The position numbers were made by a program, and so were the translations under genes. From the NCBI RefSeq assembly GCF_022539665.2, contig NC_081333.1, positions 6,260,971-6,324,970 on the forward strand: a DNA stretch of 64,000 nucleotides. The letters are read 5' to 3'. Under the pieces are notes generated by a model, which saw nothing but the letters and a program-made list of their open reading frames with translations, searched no databases and had not been told where the DNA came from. Source of the stretch: Daphnia carinata (Eukaryota; Arthropoda; Branchiopoda; Diplostraca; Daphniidae). This document shows, piece by piece, positions 53,555 to 64,000 of this stretch (the stretch's first letter is position 1; each line of letters begins with the position of its first letter).

Positions 53555-54935
53555 CTAACCGAGTTTGGCCAACTTAAATTTTGTTTTTACATTACTATCA
53601 TCTTTTGACAGGATTCTATCTTTAAATCGTTTTGCCTCCAAATGATATCTTACATTTACATATTCCATAATGAAAAATGGGAATGACTCTTGCCGATGGG
53701 AATCACAGAAGAATGGACGGAGGGATAGTAACTTAATTTTAGACATACAAATATCATAGCTGTCCCGCACTAAATAGTGATTGTCATCATCAAAGTGAAA
53801 CGATACCACTTTTTCAACTTCGCGAATGGTTTCATAAACGGGAATAGTAACAAAACACAGGCCGCCCCTTGAGCGGAAAGCGGTATAATCTTTGGCAATA
53901 AAGTCATCCGGTAAATTTTCATCTCTAATGGCTGATGCGTGACATTCTTTATAAACCGTTAATTGGTCCCGAGTGTGCATTACATAACCGGCCAAGTCGT
54001 GTATTATTTTGTTCTTCGTCGCATCACAAAATTGATCTTTTGGCAATTCATCAACATATCTTATCGACAATTCTTCAAATAACTCGTCCTTTAGCAAAGC
54101 CTTGATAGTTGAAGCCTTTCGTTCGCAATGTTTAAATTGGTCAGCCCAACATTTGTTGTATGACACTAACTGGCGAACTTCCTCAAAATTATCGACGTTT
54201 GCATTCTGTAACTTGTGCTTCACTGTCTGTGTAATTGACATCTGTGAATAAAAATGATGATTGCATGTACAGATTGAAACAAAACACAAACTGTGATTAA
54301 TTTTGTTGAAGTTCGACCAGTATTCAATGATGTAGGAAAAACACAGCTTTGGGTGTCAAAGACATTATTAACTGTCTTGTTAGTTGAATTCAATGCGTTG
54401 ACTGTTGAAAGAATCCTTCGAAGAGGGAATCCATTATGTTGACTCGGCTTCTTGTTCTTGTCATCTGTGAATATAAATGAAGATTGAGTGTAATTATTTA
54501 AATAAGACACATAATACTATGCATTTTACATACCTGTCTTTTCCATCAAATTTGGAATTTCACTTGGTGCGACTTCATCGGTGTTTCCTATTTAACACAT
54601 GAATGAACAATGAATATAAAATCATTACAGTTCACATATTTATCAGGACAATATTTACCTTGTTTTATGGGCACAGCACCCTTCCTCAGTCTCCATCTTG
54701 GGTAAGGGTAAAATTTATCTTGAACGATTCTTCCCTTGATGATGTCAGCTTCGTGAAAGTGTTTACAACAGACAGTTGAACGGCAACTCAATTGAGATTT
54801 ACCAATGATACTTTTCCAGATTTCTAACGAGTCTGTTGGTGGTTGGAAAAAAGTAACTTGAAATTCATTTTCCTTATTGTAATTAGAATTACAATGAGGA
54901 AAAATGCATCTTTTTCCTGTTTTTCTTGGGCATTT
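53555..54935 (-). CDS. THAP-domain protein, transposase-derived
   Basis: Exon 1 (about 54935-54659) holds a THAP zinc finger: KCPRK..., CIFPHC, F-x-PPTDSLEIWKSIIG, the C-x2-H pair in VCCKHFHEADI and the GAVPIKQ (AVPx) box. Exons near 54590-54536 (NTDEVAPSEIPNLMEKT), 54465-54290 (PLRRILSTVNALNSTNKT) and 54243-53555 follow. The last encodes DLAGYVMHTRDQLTVYKECH, FRSRGGLCFVTIPVYETIRE and further helices to the stop, resembling the C-terminal end of THAP/P-type transposases, where A-G-Y...RGGL..P motifs occur. The catalytic RNase-H core is missing. Reading frames are open and splice sites good, so it may be an expressed DNA-binding protein. The start Met is not resolved. It lies between inverted E2 copies. 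Confidence 0.65.
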
Positions 54936-55236
54936 TACTCACACAGCCCCCTAGCTTATTTGGAAACAATGTGCTTTCTGGGTTTTTACAATGGCGGAAT
55001 GAGAATTTCATTATTCAGTTAAACATTTAGTACGTAGGTGGTAGGGTTTTTTGCACGGGGACCTGTTTTCATTGGCTCTCAAGCGGGTGGGGTGGTTGGA
55101 GTGGGGTTGGGAGGAATCGTCAAACTTGGGAACACTTTCGAGAAATTTCTTATGGCAGTTATAACATGGAGATGATGTACCATCTCCTCTATGACTCTGC
55201 ATGCTAGTACACCATGCTACAAGGCATGGTGTACTA

Positions 55237-55810
55237 GCATGGTGTAACAACTCTTTGTTATAACGGCCTATCTCGGCTGAAGCCTGTTTGGGGTCTAGGT
55301 TATATATTGTCAGAGACGCCTAGTGGCCGATATTGAAGTAAAAGGTAAATGCTGCACCTACTTGAAAAATTTTCTAAGTCCAAACAAGGGGACGTGTCCC
55401 ATTATCCCATTACCTGTTACATATCAAAATTAACTTCTAACCTTTGTGTAGTTATACTATCGTATTTTTATGTTTAGTTCGTATAAAATGTGGAAGAAGT
55501 GGGAAAAAATCTTGTTTTTACTTGTTTGTACGCGCCGCACGTGGCCAGTTTACGTTAGGAAAGGAGAAAAAAAAAGTTTTATATTGGGTTCGAACTCGAG
55601 ACTCCCGTACTGCAATCGAGAGTTATATCCATTAGACCACTGCATTTGTAATTATTCTACTATCGCGGTACTAGTACATCTCCTCAGTACTTCTAAGTAG
55701 TTCCGATGGTGGCGTCGGCTATATCTAACCTCAGTTAGGCCACACCCACCTCGTCAGAAAACAGGCTTAATTGGAGATAGGCCTTAAAATGGAGAGTTGT
55801 TACACCATGC
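55237..55810 (-). mobile_element. TIR element E2, copy 2 (inverted)
   Basis: Mirror of copy 1 with the same ~60-bp TIRs, the CCACGTGCGGCGC-type core and a tRNA-like module on the minus strand (55650-55585: GTGGTCTAATGGATATAACT ... GAGTCTCGAGTTCGAACC). Just left, 55207-55236 is a palindrome AGTACACCATGCTACAAGG.. that also occurs at copy 1's left flank. Confidence 0.8.
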
Positions 55811-55905
55811 TAGCATAGATAAAGACGACTGGTTCGTCATGTCCATAAGACAAATAGCATGGGCTGCTGACGCAAAAATTTAGGGTACCCCTCCTACGAT
55901 TTTTT

Positions 55906-57698
55906 CAACATGGTCTCCGCGAGTTGACTCGACCGTTCGGGTTCCCAGCGGCACCCCCATTCTTGCGTTTTGATTGGCTCTCCAGCTTTGATGCCAGTGG
56001 CAACCACCACTGAAAGAAAGCAAGCTGTTGATGTGTCGTCTGCTTGTGCCGTCTGCGTGTCGTCTGCATCGATTTTAATTTTCAAAATAATTCAATTTTC
56101 AAATCACAAAATTACTAATCAAAAATCATAAAACGTTCCTGATATTAACACTGACATCTTTAACTACAACCCCTTGGATTCGACGGTAAGCGACTTTTTT
56201 GTTTCCGATGAACCATGATAATGTAAGTAGTTGTAATAATAATGTAAAGACTGTAAATATTTGAATATGAAAATAAACCGAATGAAAAAAATTTCTTTTT
56301 CTTTTTGTATTATAATAACGATAAGCCTATAATAAGATAAATATAGAATCGTAAAACTGTTTTTGAATTTTATTGACGTTGATAATAATAGAAAGTTTAA
56401 AAATTGCGCCTAAAAATAATGGCACCCGTTTTCTCAATTGTGATTGGTTGTTTGTAATTTAGTATTTCCTTAACTAATTTGATAAATTTTTGTTGTTTAA
56501 TACCCACGTAAACATTCCTCGTGAAACAAGGAATCTAGATATTACCTTTATAACATATAATAAGCCTAAAGAATGCCTAAACGAAGGGCCCAAAGTTTTC
56601 GGTTTTTCATAGTTTCCCTCCTCCCCATACACCGTCCAAAAATAAAATATTTATTAATGGACAAACTATTGGTCTAAAAAGAATAATTTTAATTGCAATG
56701 AATAGCCCATTGTAAGGGCTTTCGAGTTTCATAAATTTAATGCAGCATTTCCATCACAAAAAAATATAAAAAATTTTATTTGCAAAGTTTTGCGATCCAA
56801 AGATGTAATAGACCCAAACGATAAAACGACAAAAAATCTTTCGTTCCAGAAATTTTTTGGTTACCGAAATCCTACAGAATTAGAAAGCTCATACTAAGAG
56901 CTATTCGTTGAAATGAAAATAATTCATTTCAGACCGATAGTTTTTCCATTAATAAATATTTAATTTTTGGACGGTGTATGGGAGGAGGGGAAACTACGAA
57001 AAAATCGACAACTTTGGGCCCTTCGTTTAGGCATTCTTTAGGCTTATGATATGTTATTAAGGTATTATCTCGATTCTTTGTTTCACGAGGAATGTTTTCG
57101 TGGGTATTAAACAACAAAAACTTATCAAATTAGTTAAGGAAATACTAAGTTACAAACAACCAATCACAATTGAGAAAACGGGTGCCATTATTTTTAGGCG
57201 CAATTTTTAAATTTTCTATTATTATCAGCGTAAATAAAATTCAAAAACAGTTTTACGATTCTATATTTATCTTATTGTATAGGCTTATTGTTATTATAAT
57301 ACAAAAAAAAAGAAAAATTTTCATTCTGTTTATTTTCATATTCAAATACTTACAGTCTTACATTATTATTACAACTACTTACATTATCACGGTTCACCGG
57401 AAACAAAAAAATCGCTTACCGTCGAGTCCAAGGGGTTGTAGTAAAAGATGTCAGTGTTGATATCAGGAACGTTTTATGATTTTTGATTAGTAATTTTGTG
57501 ATTTGAAAATTGAATTATTTTGAAATTAAAATCGATGCAGACGACACGCAGACGGTACAAGCAGACGACACATCAACAGCTTGCTTTCTTTCACTGGTGG
57601 TTGCCACTGGCATCAAAGCTGGAGAGCCAATCAAAACGCAAGAATGGGGGTGCCGCTGGGAACCCGAACAGTCGAGTCAACTTGCGGAGACCATGTTG
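55906..57698. mobile_element. Palindromic foldback element, 1.8 kb, 8-bp target duplication
   Basis: Arms of ~840 bp (55906-56750 and 56880-57698) are near-perfect inverted repeats around a ~130-bp unique centre. The ends are CAACATGGTCTCCGC / GCGGAGACCATGTTG, flanked on both sides by GATTTTTT (55898-55905 and 57699-57706). Landmarks in the arms include CAGCGGCACCCCCATTCTTG and ATAATGGCACCCGTTTTCTC. No protein is encoded. A partial end lies at 52320-52462 and diverged arm sequence at 50765-51230. The 8-bp duplication and CA ends are compatible with hAT or P-type mobilisation. Confidence 0.9.
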
Positions 57699-57706
57699 GA
57701 TTTTTT

Positions 57707-58029
57707 GGATCCTTACGCTGATTATACTGCCATCTAGTGGAGGTTTTGATCACTACTGAAGGTGTAAATAGCTTTCCATTAACCGCCATTGTTCGTGCCA
57801 GCTTGTGGCGTCCTGAAGCTAGGTTTGGCTTGAAAATGTCGTTCCCTAAAGAAAATAAGAATAGGATAGGTTTGTACAGTTTGATTTACGGAGTAATCTG
57901 TTATAATGTTGAAGGACCAAAGTAAATAATAATTTAGTTTAAAGGTTACGATATGACAGACAGCTTTGGTAAATGGAAAAAAGGGAAACAAGAACTTGAA
58001 ACTGTCATCTAACCAAAATTTGAAGAAAA
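57707..58029. other. Spacer between foldback element and R1 copy E
   Basis: No gene was assigned. It contains TATACTGCCATCTAGTGGAG (57723), close to a motif at 50485-50515, which may be a 3'-UTR-like or transposon-end word. Confidence 0.35.
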
Positions 58030-59760
58030 TTGAGCCAAAAAACCAAGAGCCAGATAAAAAGCGAGGACCCATTGACATCGTCACTCGTAAAAAGCAACTC
58101 TTCTGAAGATATTTTCATTTCTAGCTTATTTACCAATATTGCAACTCGGGGTGTTTCTTCAGCTCAAGATCTCGATAGTAACAAAGTTGGTGTTGACCAC
58201 AATAGTTTTACCCAAAAAATTTACACGAGGAACCATGCTTCCAATCCTGAAAGAACTGCAATATCGTCTAGCAGCTAAACTCTCATAATTCACAGGTATG
58301 TGTAAATCTTTATATTTAAGGAAGACCAGCCAGCCAGCTTATATCATCTATTTTCAGGGAGAAAATGAAACCCTAACTTGAGCGGAAGTTAGATCAATTG
58401 AAGAAGAGATACTTAAAAGGAAAAATAAAAAGGTGACGTCCAAAATAGCAAAACTTTCAACAACCAGAAAAAGTAAAAATTTTGGAAGGCAAAAGTAAAG
58501 TTGAGAAGGCAAGAAGCATTGTAGGTGTGAGGTTTGTCCGCTGAGGGAGACAAACTACACGAAATAAGATAGATAAGGATGTTTTGAGACTTACTGTGGG
58601 CTCATGGTGGAGAGCGGCGACTGGCGGAGAAATGACGCAACACAATTCAGTAAGTGACACAGGGTTTGTATTACAGCACTTTTGGCACGGAGCACCGTAC
58701 ACTTCGACTCACAAAAACAGACTGCTTTACAATTTTTCGGGGAGAACATTTTATAGGTAAGTAGAAGGTCGAATTGGTTAGCACTTCGGGAAGGGCAGGG
58801 GATTTTGCCGTGTAAATTTAACACAGAGGTGCGAAAAGGGGCATGGGGCGGTTCTCGGAGGTTAAAGTCCTCCGTGGGAACCAAGGTCGGTGTGGGGAGA
58901 AGCGGTGCCGGTGGGTCGTCCCTTACATAGGGAAACAGGCATTGGAAGGTTCTCTTCAAAGAGCTGAAGGTTTAAGGTAAACTTTCAGTTTGACAAAAAA
59001 ATTTTAAGATCTTCAAAAATTTTTACCTTTCTGTATTACAATAGGTAAAAGACGATGTGAATTGCTTGCTAAATCAATTAAAAAACGCGATAAAATCAAA
59101 TCACAAAGTAAAAATAAGTGGACCAATGCATTGAAGAACAGAAAAGAAGAAAAGCTAACATTAAGAAACATGAAAAGAAAGAACCTAAACTAATGAAATA
59201 AGGCCAATTTATCATATTAATGAGCGATACTGACTCTTGGATGAGTTAACTCGTGTTCTATTATGTCCAAAACGTGTTATAGTTTTGTATTAAAATACAC
59301 TGGCATGATTCCCATGTTCGTGGAAAATTTTAAGTAACATATCTTTGATTCATTTAAAAAGATTTAATGGCTTAATCATAAACATTAACCACAGACACAT
59401 CACATTAATCAACTTAACATTAATCTCAGACTCAAAAAAAAGCTCTTTTATGGTGGAAAATGATTAAAATTGATTTTTCATTATTAGTACCTTTGTTAGC
59501 ATCAAGACATAAGATTTTAATATTATTCCTATAAACATTATTTATCAAATGTTAATAATAATGAGTTAGCCTACATGTAAACATATACTAGTTTTCAACG
59601 CCCGCCAAAAGTCCCTCAACCCTATTTCTATTGGCGTTCATGCATGTAGTTCTTTCCTTTGTCCGCGAGAGGCACTGTAACTAGAGTAAGCATTTGGCTT
59701 TTTCTGCGTCAGTAGGGATAGGGCTAAAAGCATAGTACACCACGAACCAGTGGTCTTTAT
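58030..59760 (+). mobile_element. R1 repeat, copy E, with unrelated internal insert
   Basis: 58180-58460 matches copy C (GAACCATGCTTCCAATCCTG, GGAAGACCAGCCAGCCAG, then the KRKL-type coding remnant). 58970-59590 matches copies A and C. Between them, about 58480-58965 is GC-richer DNA not seen in other copies, ending near a possible splice-like GGTAAG; it may be an LTR or captured host DNA. No intact protein. Confidence 0.6.
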
Positions 59761-59912
59761 CTATGATGCTAGTACACCATGCTGCAAGGTTGTTCATTAT
59801 TCACCATCGGGCAACACTGCTCAGTTTGAAAATTTAAGAAGCATATTTTCGTATTTGTACTGTTTTCATCACTAATGAGTTGTTACTTGTCTCTTTCTAT
59901 AGAAGAGTCATA

Positions 59913-61715
59913 ATGGATAAAGAAAATAGAACAAATTCGGTAAATTAGTTTGCAGCTTAGTTCTTGTAGAGCAACTTCGTATCCAATTTGTATTTTAGAT
60001 TTTAAAGCCAACCACGAATCCATCAAATCAACTACCAGGTTTTGAGTATGAAGAAGAACAAACGGAAAATTTTACTTTTTCACGGCGGAAATCTTTTAAG
60101 AAGCGTGTTAGCTTTGCCGGAAGGGATGAAATAAAGTAAGCTCTTTTCTTTACACTTTCTACAGCTCATCAAACAGTAAAAGTAACTACTACCCAGGGAA
60201 TTTCAAAAGCATGAAGTATTGACAGTTCAAAAGCTGGAAAAAGTATTAAATCAACTTCAGGATGAAACAGAATTTTTAAAAATGAATGAATTAGGCGGTT
60301 GGGATTCTGAAAAAGAAAATATAGACCAACAGACTTTGGTACTGAGAGAAATATCTGTTGCACATGATTACATGGAAATTACAAGTTTAGCAACTATTGA
60401 ATGTGACACAATTAAAAGCATTGCCCAAGAAATTGAATCTAGAGAAATGTCAAGCGGATATGACTGTATGGACATAACAACTATAGCAAGCGATGAATCC
60501 AACAAAAATGAAACCACTGTTCAAGAAGTTGAAATGGAAGTATGCTCCGATTCTGTTGTGCAAATTTCTGGTGTAATTACTGTCAAAAACCACACAGCAA
60601 CAGAAGAATTTACACTGCCATGCATCCAGCCCATACTTATTGAAAATAATTTTTGTTGTGGCAAAAATTCTATGGAAATATCTGTTCCAGAGGTTGAAAT
60701 ACCAATAGTTCAAGAAAATACAATTCCTTCCTGTATGCCTAAAGAAGTGACAGTTAAACAGTCAAGCAAAGAATGTCATGAAATGATAATGGAAGATGTC
60801 AATACTAATTGCTCGTCAGAGCTTCTAAAACCAACATTAAATGAAGCTGGAGTTATAATCTCTGAAATGGTCCAGCCAGACAGTTGCATGCTACAGAAAT
60901 TTAGCAGTATTCAAGAACCTGTTCAAGAAGTGAAATCTTTATGCTCAGATGATTCAAATGAGTTTTTATTGCTTGCTAAGCAATTTAACTGGGAGGTTTT
61001 GTTCTTTGACAGTCTGTTAGTCTTTTCAAAAATCCATGACTATCTCACCTTGAAGCTCAAGCTTGATGCTGAATATACCTATCAAAATGTTAAGCATTAT
61101 GTTGTGGAAGATATTGAGATTGACACCAGAAAAGGTAGTTTGAAATATCTATTGTGGTTTTCATAATTTTCTTTTAAATGATTTTCTTTTTCTTTCTCAT
61201 TGAATTGCATTTTGGAAAAAGACGTGGAACAGAAATGGACTAGGTTCGGACTGATGATTCTTGAAACCTCTTTGGAAAACAGTAACCTTAGAGAGGTATG
61301 CAGTAATACGCAAGATTTGCCGAAATTAATGTATGTTGTTGAGGAGCACACTCGCATGTTTGTTGACTTTGCTACTGAAGATTCGCTAAAATTCGAGCTG
61401 TTGGCCAACCAACGATCTATCCGATTTCATGCAGGTTACTCGGATTTTAACGTAACATTCGAATCATCAAATTTGGAAAACCTTTCCTGGGTACGAATTT
61501 CCTTGAATCTATTTCCTCGTTTACCCTTGTCAGCCAAAGACATATCGGTTGAAAGCATATTGGGGATAGTTAACAAAGCTGAAATAACAAACATGATTTC
61601 CAACATACGACCGAGTACCCTTTACTTGACTCGCATTGCGGAATGTGTCGAGGATTTCCTGAAATTCCGATCTGTGGACAACGAAAGAAAAATGCTTAAC
61701 TGTGCAAAACATTGA
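59913..61715 (+). CDS. KNL1: Kinetochore scaffold KNL1 / Spc105, short form
   Basis: Exons 59913-59939, 59999-60135, 60197-61134 and 61222-61715 join in frame. Exon 2 ends SRRKSFKKRVSFAGRDEI, carrying the RVSF docking motif for protein phosphatase 1. Exon 3 holds MELT-type Bub3-binding repeats: DYMEITSLATIE and DCMDITTIASDE, with a weaker NSMEISVPEVE. The C-terminal part (LAKQFNWEVLFFDSLLVF, then exon 4 VEQKWTRFGLMILETS, VNKAEITNMISNIRPSTLYL) fits the tandem-RWD region that binds the Mis12 complex. KNL1 links centromere to microtubules and recruits the spindle checkpoint. About 530 residues is far shorter than vertebrate KNL1 and has few MELT repeats. Reading frames are intact. It converges with INTS10, 47 bp apart. 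Confidence 0.8.
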
Positions 61716-61762
61716 AGTGTATAAATTTACGGTTTTATTTTATGCATACACGATTCGGTTTT

Positions 61763-64000
61763 TTAAACTTTCATAGCTTGTAATATGGCTTCTCTTTCAC
61801 GGATCATAAATTGTATGATGAGATTATGTATATTTTCTTGACTTCGACTCATTTGCCGTTTCATTGCCGCGCGGAAGTCCTCTCTGGCACCCAAATCTCC
61901 TCTTCGAGTCGTCATTCTCCTTTGCCTAGAAAAGTAATTCAATTGCGAAAACAAAAATTTGGTAAAATAAAATAAAAACTATTGAACCAATAATTTTAGA
62001 TGAAATTTAAGAGATCAGGTAAAAATTTTGCGACTTCCCAAAAGGCAAACCAAGGGGGATCCCCCGGGCCGAAATGGTTAACTTACGTGGCTAGCTGTGT
62101 GGCGGAAGGAGGAAAAATGTCCATATTAATGGCTCCACCTTGATCCGTAACCAGAAACGCTATTTCTTCCAGAATGTCAACTTGAATTACGTAGGAAGAA
62201 AAAAGCTTATAGGTAAACTGTCCTTGTCGCCGAATTTTTTCTAAGCTTTCCTCTAGTAGGCTTGCATTGTTCGGCCAATCATACTGAAGTAAAACGATAA
62301 GATGACCCATAGCGAAATCGCAGTTGCCATTCCTGAGAGCTTGATCCCGAAAGCATGCCACCAGAAGGCTAACAGAATACTGTACGATTTCTGTGTGGTT
62401 CAGCGCCATAAAATGTAATGGTGGCTTTAAATGAGTGAAAGATACGAGGACGATTAAAACGTTGAACATCTTTTTGACAAATAATGAACACCTTTCCGTG
62501 GGGACTCGTAGAGCAAGGAATAATAATCGGATGAGCTGATGGATCACTGCTTTCTGCTGACAAATCTGCAATAACATGTAGAATTTGTTCTGTGGCAGCC
62601 TATAAAGTAGAATGGAAAATTATGTAGGAACTTTTGTTTTGCTTACTTTTTCCGATTTCTAAAATAACAAAATTTTAAAATAACACGTCAAGTGACTTAC
62701 AAAATTATTTCTTAGACAAAAAGAAATGCCTGCTGATTTCAAAAGCAACGATTGTGGATTAAGTAAGGCTGAACTCAAAGATTGCAACTTTGTCAAGGCT
62801 TCCGAATATAGCCCTTGATATAGAAGAACATCTGCAACGAAACTGGGTAACCAGAGCCACGTCTCTGTGCGCAGGTGACTGCAAATTTTTGCAAATTCGC
62901 TGCGTAGTTCTTCCGTCTGTTGAAGAAGTTCCCAGCAACTAACTGCAGTTAAGAAGCTTGATAACAAAGTGGTTGCAGTTGGAACATGGCATCCTTTTGT
63001 CACAGTCACGTGCAATGTTGAATATGAGCTGGAACTATCATCCTTCCGACGTTTCAATGCAGGCTCTTGGTCAATATTACTACTAGGGAGAATTGCAGGT
63101 ACAAGTAATAAAGGTGTATAATCTATCTTGTTTCCTAGAATACATAGGTAAAGTATTTTAACATAATAAATTTTTTTTTTTACTAAATGGAAATTAAGTA
63201 AATTTTACCTTGATTTGGAATTTGAAAGCTTAGAGGATTTATTTTCCTTACATACTCATACAGCGATTCCACTAGCACCACTGTAGTACAGTATATTAAC
63301 TGGCGAAAGTTTGGACTGTCTTCCCCCCCGAGCGGTGTGGAATGGTAGAAAGACCAAAGGTTTTGGCACATCAGCTCTCGGTTGCTACGAGTGTCGTACA
63401 AAAAGAATGTCGGTACTAACTGCCATACAACAAAAGTTACGTGGTATGACAAGAAGAATACTTGATACTAAACATGGAACTGAGTTCCCAACCCAGTTTT
63501 CGGCCCATGGAAAACATTATTTTAAAAAGATTTGTCCAAGCTTCCTCTGCTTTTAGTTCAGAGTCTTCCACTCCCTATTGACAAAACTTTAATTAAAAGT
63601 AAAACAGATCTCAAACCAGTAGCTTACCTGAATTAATGTTGACCCACTGGCAAACCAGCTGACATAGAAATCAACTGATTTCAAGATAAGTCTGTACAAT
63701 TGTTTTTGAGGGACATCAATTGTCCTGGAGCTAAGCAATGTTGGTAGCAAGTCTACTACCAACAGTTTCCTAAAGCAATTAACAGGAGTCTGGTAGTGGC
63801 TATGCTTTTCACTTGTCAGCAAAGTATCCGCTAATTTTTTCTGCATTATAAAACAAGAATATTTTTTTAACTTCTTAAATTTACAAAATGTACATAAGAT
63901 CAAAAGATACTCCATGAGTGTCAACAAATTGTGGTAGCATGGACAATAAAACTAGCATTAGTCGACAATGTTCCAATGTATCTTCTGCCCTTTCAGCCAT
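61763..64000 (-). CDS. INTS10: Integrator complex subunit 10, 3' part (5' end outside window)
   Basis: Exons on the minus strand include 64000 to about 63909 (LEHCRLMLVLLSMLPQFVDT), 63843-63629 (VNCFRKLLVVDLLPTLLS), 63574-63469 (WTNLFKIMFSMGRKLGWEL), 63419-63209 (ELMCQNLWSFYHS, LVESLYEYVRKINPLSFQ), 63134-62701 (LRTETWLWLPSFVADVLLYQ), 62599-62492, 62424 to about 62087 (FAMGHLIVLLQYDWP, DILEEIAFLVTDQGGAINM) and 61925-61763 (REDFRAAMKRQMSRSQENI, ending QAMKV). Order and motifs match INTS10, an all-helical subunit of the Integrator complex that cleaves nascent snRNAs and enhancer RNAs. A 67-bp intron at 62425-62491 explains an apparent frame change. The 63469/63419 join was not resolved in phase. 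The N-terminal exon resembles the fragment at 6464-6706. Confidence 0.85.

Noticed and set aside
57805-57820. CCTGAAGC as the missing target duplication for the second hAT-like copy
   Set aside because: The 8-mer matches the flank at 50480 but no TIR end precedes it, so the match is probably chance.
62051-62069. GGATCCCCCGGGC resembles a cloning-vector BamHI-SmaI polylinker
   Set aside because: The flanking bases do not continue as vector sequence and the stretch lies in an INTS10 intron with normal splice sites; chance GC-rich match.
62369-62599. Apparent frameshift in INTS10
   Set aside because: A 67-bp intron with GTGTTC donor and TTTAAAG acceptor (62425-62491) restores the frame, so no lesion is needed.

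Overview
This window is animal nuclear DNA. Its genes have short GT-AG introns (about 55-110 bp), AT-rich spacers and animal-specific families: KNL1, INTS10, ATRX, Dicer, SETD4, MOCOS, AIFM1, ABAT, a CUB protein and a cathepsin propeptide. The compact introns and the transposon mix (Gypsy, Copia, BEL/Pao, Harbinger-like, hAT-like, Helitron-like, THAP) suggest an arthropod, most likely a Daphnia-type crustacean. That placement is an inference, because no species-specific marker is visible.

Layout. 0-6 kb: the 5' end of a minus-strand LTR retrotransposon (gag-like ORF, primer site, 771-bp LTR), inserted in a dispersed repeat here called R1, which also holds a 1.34-kb Harbinger-like element. 6-9 kb: an INTS10 exon-1 fragment, a CEP78-like leucine-rich/coiled-coil gene and a decayed ORF. 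9.9-13.3 kb: a nearly complete MOCOS gene (minus) with one in-frame stop. 14.8-17.4 kb: SETD4 (minus), its intron enlarged by insertions. 17.8-22.9 kb: a TIR element abutting a near-perfect 2 x 2.0-kb palindrome whose arms carry decayed Dicer helicase exons. 23-34 kb: a graveyard of truncated, intron-retaining gene pieces (ATRX, cathepsin propeptide, CUB, AIFM1, ABAT) among a Helitron-like element and a TIR element rich in GGATGTCC words. 35.5-39.8 kb: a 5'-truncated Copia element nested in a BEL/Pao element. 40-43.5 kb: two minus-strand R1 copies. 44.5-48.4 kb: a coiled-coil gene split by a 2.8-kb foldback element with a 9-bp target duplication at a splice acceptor. 48.4-50.5 kb: a hAT-like element made of six tandem tRNA-like units. 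52.7-55.8 kb: two inverted copies of another TIR element flanking a THAP-domain gene. 55.9-57.7 kb: a 1.8-kb palindromic foldback element with an 8-bp target duplication. 58-59.8 kb: another R1 copy. 59.9-64 kb: two apparently healthy genes, KNL1 (plus) and the 3' part of INTS10 (minus), converging tail to tail.

Two kinds of DNA are therefore mixed: intact single-copy genes at the right end, with MOCOS and SETD4 nearly intact, and a large central zone of nested transposons and dead gene fragments. The fragments keep their introns, so they arose by DNA-level copying (segmental duplication or transposon capture), not by reverse transcription. All identities come from reading translations and motifs by eye; no database search was run.
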